NCBI GenBank assembly: GCA_014872875.1
Contig: WKFI01000022.1
Location: forward strand, 41,596-105,595
DNA length: 64,000 bases
DNA from: Paracoccaceae bacterium
GTDB taxonomy: Bacteria > Pseudomonadota > Alphaproteobacteria > Rhodobacterales > Rhodobacteraceae
Reading direction: 5' to 3'
This document shows positions 46,692-56,980 of this stretch, piece by piece. Under the pieces are notes generated by a model. The model worked only from the letters and a program-made list of their open reading frames with translations. It was not told the DNA's origin and made no database searches. The position numbers and the translations under genes were made by a program. The first letter of the stretch is position 1. Each line of letters starts with the position of its first letter.

Positions 46692-48290
46692 TCAGCCGAT
46701 GGCGGCGGCTTTCACGTCTTCGTCGATATAAGGCAAATACTGCTGGAAGTTGTCCGAGAACATCTGGACCAATTTCTCAGCCTGCTTGTCATAGGCCGCT
46801 TGGTCGTCCCAGGTGCGGCGCGGGTCCAGCAGAACTTCGGCAACGCCGGGCACCGACACGGGCACATCAAAGCCGAAATTGCTGTCCTTGCGGAACTCGG
46901 CCTCGGCCAGGGATCCGTCCAGCGCTGCGGTCAACAAGCCGCGTGTCGCCTTGATCGGCATCCGCGAACCAACGCCATAGGCGCCACCGGTCCATCCGGT
47001 GTTGACCAGCCAGCAGGTTGCGCCGTGCTGGGCAATCTTTTCGCGCAGCAGGTTGCCATAGGCTTCGGGGCGACGCGGCATGAATGGGGCGCCAAAGCAG
47101 GTCGAGAAGGTCGGCTCCGGCTCGGTCACACCGCGCTCGGTCCCGGCCACTTTCGAGGTGAACCCTGACAGGAAGTGGTACATTGCCTGCGCCGGCGTCA
47201 GGCGCGCGATCGGAGGCAGAACACCAAACGCGTCACAGGTCAGCATGATGATGTTCTTGGGATGGCCGCCCAGGGCGCTGCTGGATGCGTTCGAGATATA
47301 CTCCAGCGGATAGGCGCAACGCATGTTGGCGGTCAGGCTGTCGTCGTCGAAATCCAATTCCTTGGTTTCGGGATCGAAGACCATGTTTTCGATCACGGTG
47401 CCGAACTTTGTGGTCGTCGCGTAGATCTCCGGCTCGGCCTCGGGATTCAGGTTGATGGTCTTGGCATAGCACCCACCTTCGAAGTTGAAGGTGCCGCGGT
47501 CCGACCAGCCATGTTCGTCATCGCCGATCAGCGTGCGCGCCGGGTCGGCCGACAAGGTGGTCTTACCGGTACCCGACAACCCAAAGAACACAGCGGTGTC
47601 TACCGGATTGCCATTGGCATGGTTGGCCGAGCAGTGCATCGGCATGATGCCTTTTTCCGGCAGCATGTAGTTCAGAAGTGTGAACACGGACTTCTTGTTC
47701 TCACCGGCATATTCGGTGCCGCCGATCAGGATGACCTTCTTGTCAAAGTTCATCGCGATAACGGTTTCGGAGCGGCAGTTGTGCTTCTCCGGGCTCGCCT
47801 GGAAGCTGGGGCAGTTGATGACCGTGAAATCGGCGGTGAAATCATCCAGGTCTTCGCGGTCGGGGCGACGCAGCAGATGGCGGATGAAGAGGTTGTGCCA
47901 AGCCAGTTCCGTCACCATGCGGACATTGATAGCATGGGCCTGATCGGCACCACCTACGAGGTCCTGGACGAAATAATCCCGGCCCTTCATGTGCTCCAGC
48001 ATGTCGGCATGCAGCGCGTCGAACCCTTCAGGCGACATGGCGGCGTTATTTTCCCACCAGATATTGTCGGCGACACTGTCGGTCTTGACGATGTGTTTGT
48101 CCTTGGGCGACCGGCCAGTGAATTTGCCGGTGGTGACCAGAAAGGCCCCGCCATTGCCCAGCGTACCTTCACCACGCTTCAGCGCTTCTTCGATCAGCGC
48201 CGGTTCCATGTAGTTGTAGTAGACATTTCCCAGTCCCTCGATGCCCTGATCTTCGAGGCGGAATTGCGGGTTAACCCGTCCAGATGTCAT
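46692..48290 (-). CDS. pckA: Phosphoenolpyruvate carboxykinase (ATP)
   Basis: 532 residues, the usual ATP-type length. The kinase-1a P-loop is [16 protein letters not shown], with [24 protein letters not shown] and LIGDDEHGW nearby. It converts oxaloacetate to PEP for gluconeogenesis. The start MTSGRVNPQ is preceded by AGGAGAAAAA. It is divergent from chvI and separated by 340 bases, the order seen in many alphaproteobacteria. Confidence 0.96.
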   Translation of the reverse strand: MTSGRVNPQFRLEDQGIEGLGNVYYNYMEPALIEEALKRGEGTLGNGGAFLVTTGKFTGRSPKDKHIVKTDSVADNIWWENNAAMSPEGFDALHADMLEHMKGRDYFVQDLVGGADQAHAINVRMVTELAWHNLFIRHLLRRPDREDLDDFTADFTVINCPSFQASPEKHNCRSETVIAMNFDKKVILIGGTEYAGENKKSVFTLLNYMLPEKGIMPMHCSANHANGNPVDTAVFFGLSGTGKTTLSADPARTLIGDDEHGWSDRGTFNFEGGCYAKTINLNPEAEPEIYATTTKFGTVIENMVFDPETKELDFDDDSLTANMRCAYPLEYISNASSSALGGHPKNIIMLTCDAFGVLPPIARLTPAQAMYHFLSGFTSKVAGTERGVTEPEPTFSTCFGAPFMPRRPEAYGNLLREKIAQHGATCWLVNTGWTGGAYGVGSRMPIKATRGLLTAALDGSLAEAEFRKDSNFGFDVPVSVPGVAEVLLDPRRTWDDQAAYDKQAEKLVQMFSDNFQQYLPYIDEDVKAAAIG

Positions 48291-48630
48291 GCGTTTTTTC
48301 TCCTGTGGCGGCGCGTGGGCCAGCGGTCGAGCGGCCGCGCCGTGGGGCAATAGAACCGGAAAAAACTCCCGGTGGGCGCGGTCTTAACATGACCTTTCAG
48401 GGCATGAACAGGACGGTTTGGCGCAGTTAGCGCCACCACGGCAAGGTTTAGCGCAACCATGAAATAGGAGGTCAAAGGAGTGGCGAGAATTCAGCAACTG
48501 ATAACGAATTTTTGTCGAAATAGGGATGAATGACAGGGGCGATTCGCAGTTTCTGATTGATTCGGTCGGCTGGAAAGGCGATTAATGAGAAAAAAATAAG
48601 GCAGACAAGAGCAGTATAGGGGCACTTCAG
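48291..48630. other. Long pckA/chvI intergenic region
   Basis: A 340-base stretch with no plausible gene. It holds a dyad TGGCGC-agtta-GCGCCA at 48419-48435 and a repeated TTAGCGC at 48427-48433 and 48448-48454, spaced 21 bases (two helical turns) apart. The repeated element lies on the pckA side and could be an operator for carbon control. AT-rich sequence occurs close to chvI. Confidence 0.5.
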
Positions 48631-49332
48631 ATGTCAAAGATTGCATTGGTTGACGATGACAGGAATATCCTGACGTCCGTGTCGATGACGCTCGAGGCGG
48701 AAGGTTTCGAGGTCGAAACATATAATGACGGTCAGGCGGCGCTCGACGCCTTTAACAAGAAACTTCCGGATATGGCTGTTCTAGATATCAAGATGCCGCG
48801 TATGGACGGCATGGATCTGTTGCAACGACTGCGCCAGAAAACCCAGATGCCGGTCATCTTCCTGACCTCCAAGGATGATGAGATCGACGAGGTTCTTGGG
48901 TTGCGGATGGGTGCAGACGATTATGTGAAGAAACCGTTTTCACAAAGGCTGCTGGTCGAGCGTATTCGCGCACTTCTGCGCCGGCAGGAGGCGGTGAGTG
49001 GCGATGCGACCGGATCCGGGCCCGAAACCAAGGTGATGGAACGCGGGCACCTGCGTATGGATCCGCTGCGTCATGCGGTCAGCTGGAAAGGGCAGGACGT
49101 GTCCCTGACCGTGACTGAATTCTTGTTGCTGCAGGCATTGGCCCAGCGTCCCGGCTTTGTCAAAAGCCGAGATCAGCTGATGGATGTGGCCTATGACGAT
49201 CAGGTTTATGTGGATGACAGGACTATCGACAGCCACATAAAACGTCTGCGCAAGAAGATGCGTAGCGCGGACTCCGACTTTGCAGCCATCGAGACGCTGT
49301 ACGGTATCGGCTACCGATATAATGAAGAGTAA
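48631..49332 (+). CDS. chvI: Response regulator ChvI
   Basis: 233 residues, OmpR-type. Receiver phospho-acceptor D52 ([13 protein letters not shown]), lysine K101 ([10 protein letters not shown]) and a C-terminal winged helix ([36 protein letters not shown]). It controls acid, envelope and exopolysaccharide responses. chvG follows. It is divergent from pckA. Confidence 0.92.
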   Translation: MSKIALVDDDRNILTSVSMTLEAEGFEVETYNDGQAALDAFNKKLPDMAVLDIKMPRMDGMDLLQRLRQKTQMPVIFLTSKDDEIDEVLGLRMGADDYVKKPFSQRLLVERIRALLRRQEAVSGDATGSGPETKVMERGHLRMDPLRHAVSWKGQDVSLTVTEFLLLQALAQRPGFVKSRDQLMDVAYDDQVYVDDRTIDSHIKRLRKKMRSADSDFAAIETLYGIGYRYNEE

Positions 49333-49366
49333 CCAACCGGTGTGACCGGTGCGTGGAAGGACGACT

Positions 49367-51076
49367 TTGCGCGACACGACCTCATCCGACACTCATCGCA
49401 ATGGTGATGTTGTCCTGGGCGATGACTGGATCGCCCCGGACAAGACCGTTGCCGAAGAGATGCAGGTCAAGCGTGCCCGTCGGGGCTTCCTGCCGCTGAG
49501 AGGGTCACCGCTGACGCGGAAAATCGTGACCTTCAACCTGATCGCCCTGACCATTCTGGTTTCGGGTGTTCTCTATCTGAATTCCTCTCGCGACAGTCTG
49601 GTGTTGCAGCGTGCGCGGGCATTGGTCAGTGAAGCTAGTCTTGTCGCCGATGTGTTCGAGGCACAGTTGCCGGTTGGCAGTCCCGTAAACCTGGCGACAG
49701 GCGACGGAATAGATGTCGAACAGACCTTGCAGGGTCTAAGCCTGCGCCAAGGTGCCGAAGTATTGGTGCTGGATGGTTCAAGCGAACTGGTCGCGACTTA
49801 TGAGGGTACGACAGATCAGGACCCACTGGCAGGCTTTGATGATGCTTCGCAAGGACCAGCCCTGATCAGCGATGGCTTGACCTGGATCTGGTCCGGTGTG
49901 TCCGGGCTGTTCTCTGGCCAGCAAGGCGACGCGCCTTCAAGCCTTGAGGAACAGTTGCTGGCACTGGCGCCTGTTGCTCTCGAAGGTCGGACCCAGGTCG
50001 AAACTCTGGTGCGGGGTGATGGGGACCGCATTTTCTCGGTCGCGACCCCTATCATGCACAACGGTGCCACTGTGGGGGCGGTGATCCTGGTCAGTCCGGC
50101 GGGCGAAGTGGATGCGCTGGTCCGGGCAGAGAGAGAGCGCGTGTTGCAAATGTTCGTGGTGGCGCTTCTGGTATCTGTCGGCCTCAGCCTTGTTCTGGCC
50201 TCGACGATTGCCAATCCGCTGGCTGATCTTGCCGAAGCAGCGGAACTTGGTCGCGAGCGGAATGCAAAGAACAGCGGGAGCGGGCGTATTCGTATTCCGG
50301 ACCTCAGCGGGCGCCCGGATGAAATCGGTCGCCTGAGCCGGGCGTTGCGCGGTATGGTCAAGGCACTTTACAGCCGGATTGAAGGCAACGAACAATTCGC
50401 GGCCGATGTTGCGCATGAGATCAAGAACCCTCTGGCCAGTTTGCAATCGGCGGTTGGCACCTTGCGGATGGTCAAACGCGACGATCAGCGCGAAAAGCTG
50501 ATGGATGTGATCGAACATGATGTGCGTCGGTTGGATCGTCTGGTCAGCGACATTTCCAACGCTTCCCGGCTGGATGCTGAGTTGGTCAAGGAAGAGCAGG
50601 AGAACTTTGACTTACTGAAGATGCTGTCGAACCTGAATCAGTATCTGGGCGAAGACGCCCGGTCCAAGGGCGTGGACTACATTACTGACATGCCGCCGGA
50701 TCCCATCATAATCCACGGATTGGAGGCCCGTTTGGCACAGGTGTTCGTCAATCTGATCACCAACGCGATCTCCTTTTGCGAGGAGGGCGATGCCATTAGG
50801 GTCTGGGCGCGCCGGCGTCAGAACCGGGTTCTGGTTGTAGTCGAAGACACGGGTCCCGGTATCCCCGATCAGGCGTTGAGCAAGATTTTCAAGCGGTTCT
50901 ATTCGCAGCGCCCGGACGAACATTTCGGCAACAACTCGGGTCTTGGGCTGGCCATCTCTAAGCAGATCGTCGAGGCGCATGGCGGTGTGATCTGGGCAGA
51001 GAACATCCGTCCCACCGAAGCGGATGTCACTTCGGACCCACTAGGGGCGCGTTTTGTGGTCGGTCTGCCGCTGTGA
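49367..51076 (+). CDS. chvG: Sensor histidine kinase ChvG
   Basis: About 569 residues. Two membrane helices (IVTFNLIALTILVSGVLYL and LQMFVVALLVSVGLSLVLAS) flank a periplasmic region; HAMP follows; the H-box is FAADVAHEIKNPLASLQSA and ATP-binding boxes are FVNLITNAISFC, VEDTGPGIP and NNSGLGLAISK. It phosphorylates ChvI. TTG 49367 is preceded by AAGGA at five bases; GTG 49349 is an alternative. The hprK gene follows after three bases. Confidence 0.92.
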   Translation: MRDTTSSDTHRNGDVVLGDDWIAPDKTVAEEMQVKRARRGFLPLRGSPLTRKIVTFNLIALTILVSGVLYLNSSRDSLVLQRARALVSEASLVADVFEAQLPVGSPVNLATGDGIDVEQTLQGLSLRQGAEVLVLDGSSELVATYEGTTDQDPLAGFDDASQGPALISDGLTWIWSGVSGLFSGQQGDAPSSLEEQLLALAPVALEGRTQVETLVRGDGDRIFSVATPIMHNGATVGAVILVSPAGEVDALVRAERERVLQMFVVALLVSVGLSLVLASTIANPLADLAEAAELGRERNAKNSGSGRIRIPDLSGRPDEIGRLSRALRGMVKALYSRIEGNEQFAADVAHEIKNPLASLQSAVGTLRMVKRDDQREKLMDVIEHDVRRLDRLVSDISNASRLDAELVKEEQENFDLLKMLSNLNQYLGEDARSKGVDYITDMPPDPIIIHGLEARLAQVFVNLITNAISFCEEGDAIRVWARRRQNRVLVVVEDTGPGIPDQALSKIFKRFYSQRPDEHFGNNSGLGLAISKQIVEAHGGVIWAENIRPTEADVTSDPLGARFVVGLPL

Positions 51077-51079
51077 TCC

Positions 51080-51529
51080 ATGAGCGTTTCGGCCCCTCCG
51101 ACCCACGCTAATTCTGAAATCTGTCACGCCTCTTGTGTGGCTTATCAAAACCAAGGGCTGCTGATAAAGGGCGACTCGGGTAGTGGTAAGTCCAGCCTGG
51201 CACTGCAGTTGATGGCGCTGGGCGCGTCCCTTGTTGCAGATGACAGGGTAATTCTGGAGGATGTTGAGGGTCACTTGCTGGCCAGCGCCCCGCCACCCCT
51301 TCGCGGCCTTATTGAAATGCGCGGGATTGGACTGTTGAATGTCAAAGCTCATGGCCCGGTACGGTTGGTTGCTGCAGTGGACATGGATAGGGTCGAGGAG
51401 GAGCGTTTGCCGCGGTTTCGGGAACTTGATCTTCTGGGACATCCTGTAACCTTGCTGCGACGCGTTGACAGCCCCATATTCCCGGCAGGATTGATGCAGT
51501 TTCTCAAGTCGGGGCGGCGTAGTCCCTGA
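51080..51529 (+). CDS. hprK: HPr kinase/phosphorylase, short alphaproteobacterial form
   Basis: 149 residues, only the catalytic core. Walker [10 protein letters not shown], then [12 protein letters not shown], the family signature [20 protein letters not shown] and [11 protein letters not shown]. It phosphorylates HPr on serine 46, coupling PTS to carbon state. The N-terminal domain of firmicute HprK is absent, as in other alphaproteobacteria. It sits between chvG and rapZ. Confidence 0.92.
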   Translation: MSVSAPPTHANSEICHASCVAYQNQGLLIKGDSGSGKSSLALQLMALGASLVADDRVILEDVEGHLLASAPPPLRGLIEMRGIGLLNVKAHGPVRLVAAVDMDRVEEERLPRFRELDLLGHPVTLLRRVDSPIFPAGLMQFLKSGRRSP

Positions 51530-51555
51530 GAAACGCTACAGAGCAAGGGCTCCGG

Positions 51556-52416
51556 ATGAGTGTGACTTCGAAACGACTGGTGCTTGTGACCGGACCCGCC
51601 GGGGCGGGGCGATCGACAGCCATAAACGTTCTGGAAGATCTGGGGTTCGAGGTAATCGATAACCTGCCCCTGCGATTGCTGCCCAAGCTGTTGGAAGGCG
51701 ATGGGCCAGAGCATCCCTTGGCCTTGGGCATTGATACGCGAAACCGGGATTTTTCGGCGCAGGGACTGGTCGAACTGATCGACCAGTTGGGTATCCAAGC
51801 CGATGTTGATCTAACGGTCCTGTTTTTGGATGCAGCTCCCGAAGTGCTGCTGAGACGCTATTCCGAAACCCGACGCAAACACCCGCTGGCGCGGGAAGAA
51901 ACGCCCGAGGTTGGCGTGCATCGTGAGTTGCAGATTCTGACCCCAATCCGTCAGCGCGCTCATATGCTCGTAGATACATCTGAGCTGAATGTTCACCAGC
52001 TCAGAGAGGAGCTGGAGCGCAGCTTTGCAACAAAAGGTGCCAGATCGCTGTCGATTTCGGTGCAGTCCTTTTCGTATAAACGCGGGTTGCCACGCGGGTC
52101 GGATATGGTTTTCGACTGCCGTTTTCTCAGAAACCCTCATTGGGAGCCGGACTTGCGCGATAAAGATGGCCGGGAGCAGGCTGTGATGAGCTATGTTTTC
52201 AGCGATCCCCTGTACCTGCCGTTCTTTGAGCGGGTCCTGGACCTGACGCAGCTGTTGTTGCCTGCGTTCAAGCAGGAAGGGAAATCCTATCTGTCCATCG
52301 CGTTTGGGTGTACCGGTGGGCAACACAGGTCTGTTGCACTTGCAGAAACTCTGGCCAAGGCTCTTGCAGATCAGGGGCAGCAAGTGTCAATTAGGCATCG
52401 CGAGCTGCAGAGCTAG
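51556..52416 (+). CDS. rapZ: RNase adapter RapZ (YvcJ family)
   Basis: 286 residues. The P-loop reads GPAGAGRST (13-21) with arginine where GKS/T is normal. The C-terminal domain has [15 protein letters not shown] and [11 protein letters not shown], as in RapZ/YvcJ. In enterobacteria it targets small RNA and binds UDP-GlcNAc; in this group the role is less certain. It is in one transcript with hprK and the EIIA gene. Confidence 0.9.
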   Translation: MSVTSKRLVLVTGPAGAGRSTAINVLEDLGFEVIDNLPLRLLPKLLEGDGPEHPLALGIDTRNRDFSAQGLVELIDQLGIQADVDLTVLFLDAAPEVLLRRYSETRRKHPLAREETPEVGVHRELQILTPIRQRAHMLVDTSELNVHQLREELERSFATKGARSLSISVQSFSYKRGLPRGSDMVFDCRFLRNPHWEPDLRDKDGREQAVMSYVFSDPLYLPFFERVLDLTQLLLPAFKQEGKSYLSIAFGCTGGQHRSVALAETLAKALADQGQQVSIRHRELQS

Positions 52417-52439
52417 CAAACAAAGTCAGAGGGACCGAA

Positions 52440-52832
52440 TTGATCGGGATAGTAATCGTTGCACATGGTGGACTGGCCAGAGAGTATCTGGCTGCGGTCG
52501 AACATGTCGTGGGCGTACAGCAAGGGCTGAGAGCTATTGCGATTGCACCGGAAGATGACCGGGATGCCAAGCAACGTGAAATCTGTGCCGCCGCTGATGA
52601 CGTCGATATGGGCGACGGGGTCGTGGTGGTAACGGATCTGTTCGGCGGATCTCCGTCGAATCTGAGCCTGCGGGCCTGCGCACCTGTTGATCGGCGTATA
52701 TTGTACGGTGCCAATCTACCGATGTTGATCAAATTGGCGAAAACCCGCCACCTTCCTGTGGCCGATGCAGTGCGCGGCGCCATGGAGGCGGGCAAGAAGT
52801 ACATTAACACACAAAATGTGAGCCTGGATTAG
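52440..52832 (+). CDS. PTS EIIA component, mannose type
   Basis: 130 residues. The phospho-histidine is H9 in IVIVAHG, followed by DLFGGSPSN and a C-terminal linking segment. It lacks EIIB/EIIC, so it acts as a phospho-relay sensor, not a sugar transporter. The first codon is TTG with AGGGA six bases upstream. HPr follows. Confidence 0.9.
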   Translation: MIGIVIVAHGGLAREYLAAVEHVVGVQQGLRAIAIAPEDDRDAKQREICAAADDVDMGDGVVVVTDLFGGSPSNLSLRACAPVDRRILYGANLPMLIKLAKTRHLPVADAVRGAMEAGKKYINTQNVSLD

Positions 52833-52846
52833 GGGCAGGATACTAT

Positions 52847-53116
52847 ATGACGCGACGCACGTTGAATATCGTGAACGAAAAAGGTCTGCACGCCCGTGCT
52901 TCGGCCAAACTTGTCGAAGTTGTGGAAGGGTTTGACGCTACGGCAGAAGTGTCCCGCGACGGCTTGTCCGCCTCTGGCGACAGCATTATGGGACTTTTGA
53001 TGTTGGCAGCCTCCAAAGGAACGACTATTGACGTCGAAACTTCGGGGCCGGATGCTGAAGCATTGGCAAGCGCTCTGGAAGCTCTGGTTGCTGACAAGTT
53101 TGGCGAGGGGTACTGA
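52847..53116 (+). CDS. ptsH: HPr phosphocarrier protein
   Basis: 89 residues. H15 in EKGLHARASAK is the EI-phosphorylated histidine; S46 in GDSIMGLLML is the HprK target. With the two proteins upstream it completes the relay ends. No EI (ptsI) is nearby, so it must be elsewhere. Confidence 0.95.
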   Translation: MTRRTLNIVNEKGLHARASAKLVEVVEGFDATAEVSRDGLSASGDSIMGLLMLAASKGTTIDVETSGPDAEALASALEALVADKFGEGY

Positions 53117-53152
53117 ACTCCGGCAACAAAGCGCAAAGACGGGACGGGCACG

Positions 53153-54040
53153 GTGGCTGATACCGCACACGAACATAAGACCGGTCTGGCGCCGGATGCG
53201 GAGCAGCAAACAAGCGAGGTCTATGACCGCCGCACGCTGACCTATGCCAATTCATTTGATGATCGATGGACCAGCTTCGCGATCCGCGCGATCGAATGGA
53301 TGACTGGCAAGATCACGATCCTGCGCATGGTCAATCGTTTTGAAAAGCAGAACGCGAATTACCGCGGGCAACGTTTCTGGCGCGGTGCTTTGGACATCAT
53401 GGGGATCGAGCTTCGTACGCCTCAGGAACAACTGAGCAATATTCCGACCGAAGGTCCTGTTGTGGTGGTCGCCAACCATCCGCACGGTATGGTGGACGGC
53501 ATGATCCTGGCGGATCTGATCGGGCGTGTACGCGAAGACTATCGGATTCTGACGCGTTCGGTTCTGACGGGGTTGGATGAGGCCGCGACGTCGTTCATGA
53601 TCCCGGTTCCATTTCCCCATGATCCCGAAGCGCAGCGCAAGATGGTCGAAATGCGGGCCAAGGCGATGGCGCATCTGAAAGAGGGTGGTGTGGTCGCACT
53701 GTTCCCGTCAGGCGTGGTGATGAGTTCTGACAGCTGGTTCGGCCCGGCGTTGGAGCGTGAATGGAACGTGTTCACGGCACAGATGATCCGTCGGTCCGGT
53801 GCCCAGGTGGTCCCGATCTATTTCCCCGGTTCGAACTCACGCTGGTACCTGATTGCGAACCGTGTGTCAGCAATACTGCGGCAGGGTCTGTTGCTGCATG
53901 AAATCGTGCGGTCCTGTAACAAACCGCAGGCGCCGGTGGTCGGTAAAGTACTCACCGACGATCAGATGGAACCGCTTCAGAAAGACCCACGCGGATTCAT
54001 GGCGTGGTTGCGCGACCATACGCTGAAACTCGGCAAATAA
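53153..54040 (+). CDS. PlsC-like lysophospholipid acyltransferase
   Basis: 295 residues. The acyltransferase motif is VANHPHGMVDG (HX4D) and the later FPSGVVMSSDSWF matches motif III (FPEG-like). It acylates a glycerol- or sphingo-lipid on the inner membrane. The start is GTG 53153. A terminator follows 27 bases after the stop. Confidence 0.8.
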   Translation: MADTAHEHKTGLAPDAEQQTSEVYDRRTLTYANSFDDRWTSFAIRAIEWMTGKITILRMVNRFEKQNANYRGQRFWRGALDIMGIELRTPQEQLSNIPTEGPVVVVANHPHGMVDGMILADLIGRVREDYRILTRSVLTGLDEAATSFMIPVPFPHDPEAQRKMVEMRAKAMAHLKEGGVVALFPSGVVMSSDSWFGPALEREWNVFTAQMIRRSGAQVVPIYFPGSNSRWYLIANRVSAILRQGLLLHEIVRSCNKPQAPVVGKVLTDDQMEPLQKDPRGFMAWLRDHTLKLGK

Positions 54041-54067
54041 CTCGCTGATCTGTCCGCCGTCGGAAAC

Positions 54068-54094
54068 GCCCGCAGTGTAAACAAGCGGGCTTTT
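54068..54094 (+). terminator. Terminator of the chvI-to-acyltransferase transcript
   Basis: GCCCGC-N11-GCGGGC followed by TTTTCC, 27 bases beyond the acyltransferase stop codon. Confidence 0.75.
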
Positions 54095-54114
54095 CCTGTT
54101 TCCGGGATGCACAG

Positions 54115-54990
54115 TCAGCGTGTAGGAACTGGCACGTCCCCTCGGTAATCGTAGAACCCGCGCTGAGTCTTGCGACCCAGCCAGCCAGCTTCGACATATT
54201 TGGTCAGCAGCGGGCAGGGGCGGTATTTGGTGTCCGCCAGTCCATCATGCAGCACGTTCATGATGGCTAGGCAGGTGTCCAGCCCGATGAAATCGGCCAG
54301 CTCCAGTGGGCCCATCGGATGGTTGGCCCCCAGCTTCATTGACTGATCGATCGACTGTACCGATCCGACGCCTTCATACAGGGTGTAAACCGCTTCGTTG
54401 ATCATCGGCATCAGAATTCGATTCACGATGAAAGCGGGGAAGTCTTCGGCACTGGCAGCGGTCTTGCCCAGGCGGTCCACGACGGCCTTGCAGGCTTTGA
54501 AGGTCGGCTCGTCAGTCGCGATGCCCCGGATAAGTTCGACCAATTGCATGACCGGAACCGGATTCATGAAGTGGAAGCCCATGAAACGTTCGGGCCGGTC
54601 GGTACGGCTGGCCAGACGTGTGATCGAGATGGACGACGTGTTCGAGGTCAGAATCGTGTGCGGCTGAAGATGTGGTTGCAGATCTTCGAAGATGGCCTGC
54701 TTCACGGTTTCGCGTTCGGTTGCAGCCTCGATCACCAGATCGGTTGAACCCAGGTCAGGCAGGCTCAGCGTGGTTTGGATCCGCGACATGGCGGCAGTTA
54801 CATCGTCATCCGAGATCTTGCCGCGACTGGCCTGTCGCGCCAGGTTGCCTTGGATCATGTTCAACGCGCCGTCCAGCGCCTGTTGGCTGATGTCGGTCAT
54901 CAAGACGTCATAGCCTGCAAGAGCCATCACATGCGCAATGCCGTTCCCCATTTGACCTGCGCCAATCACGCCGACCTTTTGAATGTCCAT
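54115..54990 (-). CDS. hbd: 3-hydroxybutyryl-CoA dehydrogenase
   Basis: 291 residues. The NAD site is VGVIGAGQMGNGIAHVMALA and the catalytic region FMGFHFMNPVPVMQLVELIR. It oxidises (S)-3-hydroxyacyl-CoA. In many Rhodobacterales it follows etfA on one strand; here a DUF6473-like gene of opposite orientation is between them. Length is standard. Confidence 0.92.
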   Translation of the reverse strand: MDIQKVGVIGAGQMGNGIAHVMALAGYDVLMTDISQQALDGALNMIQGNLARQASRGKISDDDVTAAMSRIQTTLSLPDLGSTDLVIEAATERETVKQAIFEDLQPHLQPHTILTSNTSSISITRLASRTDRPERFMGFHFMNPVPVMQLVELIRGIATDEPTFKACKAVVDRLGKTAASAEDFPAFIVNRILMPMINEAVYTLYEGVGSVQSIDQSMKLGANHPMGPLELADFIGLDTCLAIMNVLHDGLADTKYRPCPLLTKYVEAGWLGRKTQRGFYDYRGDVPVPTR

Positions 54991-55169
54991 GAGCCGTCCG
55001 CCTGTGTTCTGAACCGTGGTCGGACCTTATCGGGGCAAGGGCTACCAGAACAAGAGGGCGTTATGTCCTGCTTGCGCAATTGCTGCCAAATTTAGACAAA
55101 CTCGTCCCTTAGCGATTTGGCAATCAGTGTTGCCCACACTGAGTCCCGGGTGAAAAAGTGGTGGGACTC

Positions 55170-55979
55170 ATGAGCTATGAGATCTTTGGCGCGGATGCGC
55201 CAGGCATTGCTCCCTGCAGATATGGGGAGTCACGATTGTTGTTTCGTGGGCCGGTTCGGAATTTCGACCGGCCGTATCTGGCCTTTATGGGCGGATCCGA
55301 AGTTTACGGAAGATTTGTTGATCATCCGTTTCCGGATCTACTGGAAACGGAGCTTGGAAAACCTTGTGTCAATTTTGGCTGTGTGAACGCCGGATTGGAT
55401 AGCTTCATGCATGATCCGGCGACGCTCAGGCGGGCCAGACAGGCGGATTTGTGTGTGCTGCAGATCATGGGGGCGCAGAATCTGTCGAACAGGTTTTTTC
55501 GGGTCCATCCCCGGCGCAATGACAGGTTTCTGGAGGCAATGCCGGGGCTGATCGAGCTGTATCCGCAGGTGGACTTTACCGAGTTTCACTTCAATCGGCA
55601 TCTTCTGAACTCGATACGCAACATCTCGGAAGATCGGTTCATGCGTGTTCTGGATGAATTGCAAAGGGTCTGGTTGTCCCGCATGCGGCTGCTGATCAAG
55701 GCTTTGGGTGGCGGCAAGGTCGTGCTGTTGTGGATGCGGTTCGGGCCCGACAACGACATCGACCTTGAACATGAACCCCCACTGGTCAGTGCGGAAATGG
55801 TGAACGCCCTGAAGGCGCATGTCCAGGACTGCGTCACGGTTGAGATCGAGCGTGCGGACCATGCGGGCGAGCTACCGGACATGATCGTCGGGCCACTTCA
55901 TGCACCGGCCGCGTCCCATGCCATAGGTCCCGCGGCCCATCATGACATCGCCAATGCCTTGAAGACGGTGTTGCAATAG
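55170..55979 (+). CDS. DUF6473-like hypothetical protein
   Basis: 269 residues. N-terminal region PCRYGESRLLFRGPVR and the block AFMGGSEVYGRFVDHPFPDL, then NFGCVNAGLDSF, suggest an SGNH-like nucleophile fold; I believe this fits DUF6473 of roseobacters. ATG 55170 (MSYEIFGA) is preferred over the GTG 55158. It converges with etfA. Function unknown. Confidence 0.7.
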   Translation: MSYEIFGADAPGIAPCRYGESRLLFRGPVRNFDRPYLAFMGGSEVYGRFVDHPFPDLLETELGKPCVNFGCVNAGLDSFMHDPATLRRARQADLCVLQIMGAQNLSNRFFRVHPRRNDRFLEAMPGLIELYPQVDFTEFHFNRHLLNSIRNISEDRFMRVLDELQRVWLSRMRLLIKALGGGKVVLLWMRFGPDNDIDLEHEPPLVSAEMVNALKAHVQDCVTVEIERADHAGELPDMIVGPLHAPAASHAIGPAAHHDIANALKTVLQ

Positions 55980-55987
55980 GACCGAAC

Positions 55988-56018
55988 GAAAACAGGGCCC
56001 GCACACTGCGAGCCCTGC
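55988..56018 (-). terminator. Terminator of etfBA
   Basis: On the minus strand, CAGGGC-TC-GCA...TGC-GG-GCCCTG closes a hairpin followed by TTTTCG, about 33 bases beyond the etfA stop. Confidence 0.68.
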
Positions 56019-56050
56019 CAGGATTTTTCACGATAAATCCGATCTTGTGA

Positions 56051-56980
56051 TCAGCCGAGTTTCTCGGTCAGTTCCGGCACTGCCGCGAACAAGTCGGCGA
56101 CCAGGCCAAAGTCAGCAACCTGGAAGATCGGTGCTTCTTCGTCTTTGTTGATCGCGACGATCACCTTGGAGTCTTTCATACCGGCCAGGTGTTGGATCGC
56201 ACCGGAGATGCCGACGGCGACATACAGGTCCGGAGCAACAACTTTACCGGTCTGACCAACCTGCCAGTCGTTCGGGGCATAGCCCGAGTCAACGGCTGCG
56301 CGGGACGCGCCTACGGCGGCACCCAGCTTGTCGGCCAGGCCTTCGATCAGTTTGAAGTCTTCTTCCGAGCCAACGCCGCGGCCACCCGACACGACCACGC
56401 CGGCCGAGGTCAGTTCCGGACGATCGCTTTCGGCGACCTTGTCTTCGACCCAGCTGGACAGGCCCGGATCAGCGGCAGCCGAAACGGTTTCGACCGAAGC
56501 CGAACCGCCTTCGCCGGCGGCGTCAAAGCTGGCAGTCCGGAAAGTCACGACTTTCTTGGCGTCGTTCGATTTGACGGTCTGGATCGCGTTGCCGGCATAG
56601 ATCGGGCGCTCGAAGGTCGAACCATCGACAACACCGGATGCATCCGAGATCACCATGACGTCCAGCAGCGCGGCGACGCGCGGCATCACGTTCTTGGCGT
56701 CGGTGGTGGCCGGAGCAACGATGTGCTCGTAGTCACCCGCCAGACCGGCGATCAGGGCTGCGGTCGATTCCGCCAGACGGTGGCCCAGCGATGCGTCTTC
56801 GGCAACCAGAACCTTGGCCACACCGTCGATCTTGGCAGCGGCTTCACCGGCTGCGGCGGCGGAACCACCGGCGGCCAGAACGGTCACGTCGCCCAGAGCT
56901 TTTGCTGCGGTCACGGCCTTGGCGGTGGCGTCCAGCGCCAGTTCACCATTGTTGACTTCGGCAAGGAGGAGAACAGCCAT
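56051..56980 (-). CDS. etfA: Electron transfer flavoprotein alpha subunit
   Basis: 309 residues. C-terminal FAD domain ([50 protein letters not shown]). It shuttles electrons from acyl-CoA dehydrogenases to ETF-QO. It overlaps the etfB stop by one base. Confidence 0.96.
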   Translation of the reverse strand: MAVLLLAEVNNGELALDATAKAVTAAKALGDVTVLAAGGSAAAAGEAAAKIDGVAKVLVAEDASLGHRLAESTAALIAGLAGDYEHIVAPATTDAKNVMPRVAALLDVMVISDASGVVDGSTFERPIYAGNAIQTVKSNDAKKVVTFRTASFDAAGEGGSASVETVSAAADPGLSSWVEDKVAESDRPELTSAGVVVSGGRGVGSEEDFKLIEGLADKLGAAVGASRAAVDSGYAPNDWQVGQTGKVVAPDLYVAVGISGAIQHLAGMKDSKVIVAINKDEEAPIFQVADFGLVADLFAAVPELTEKLG

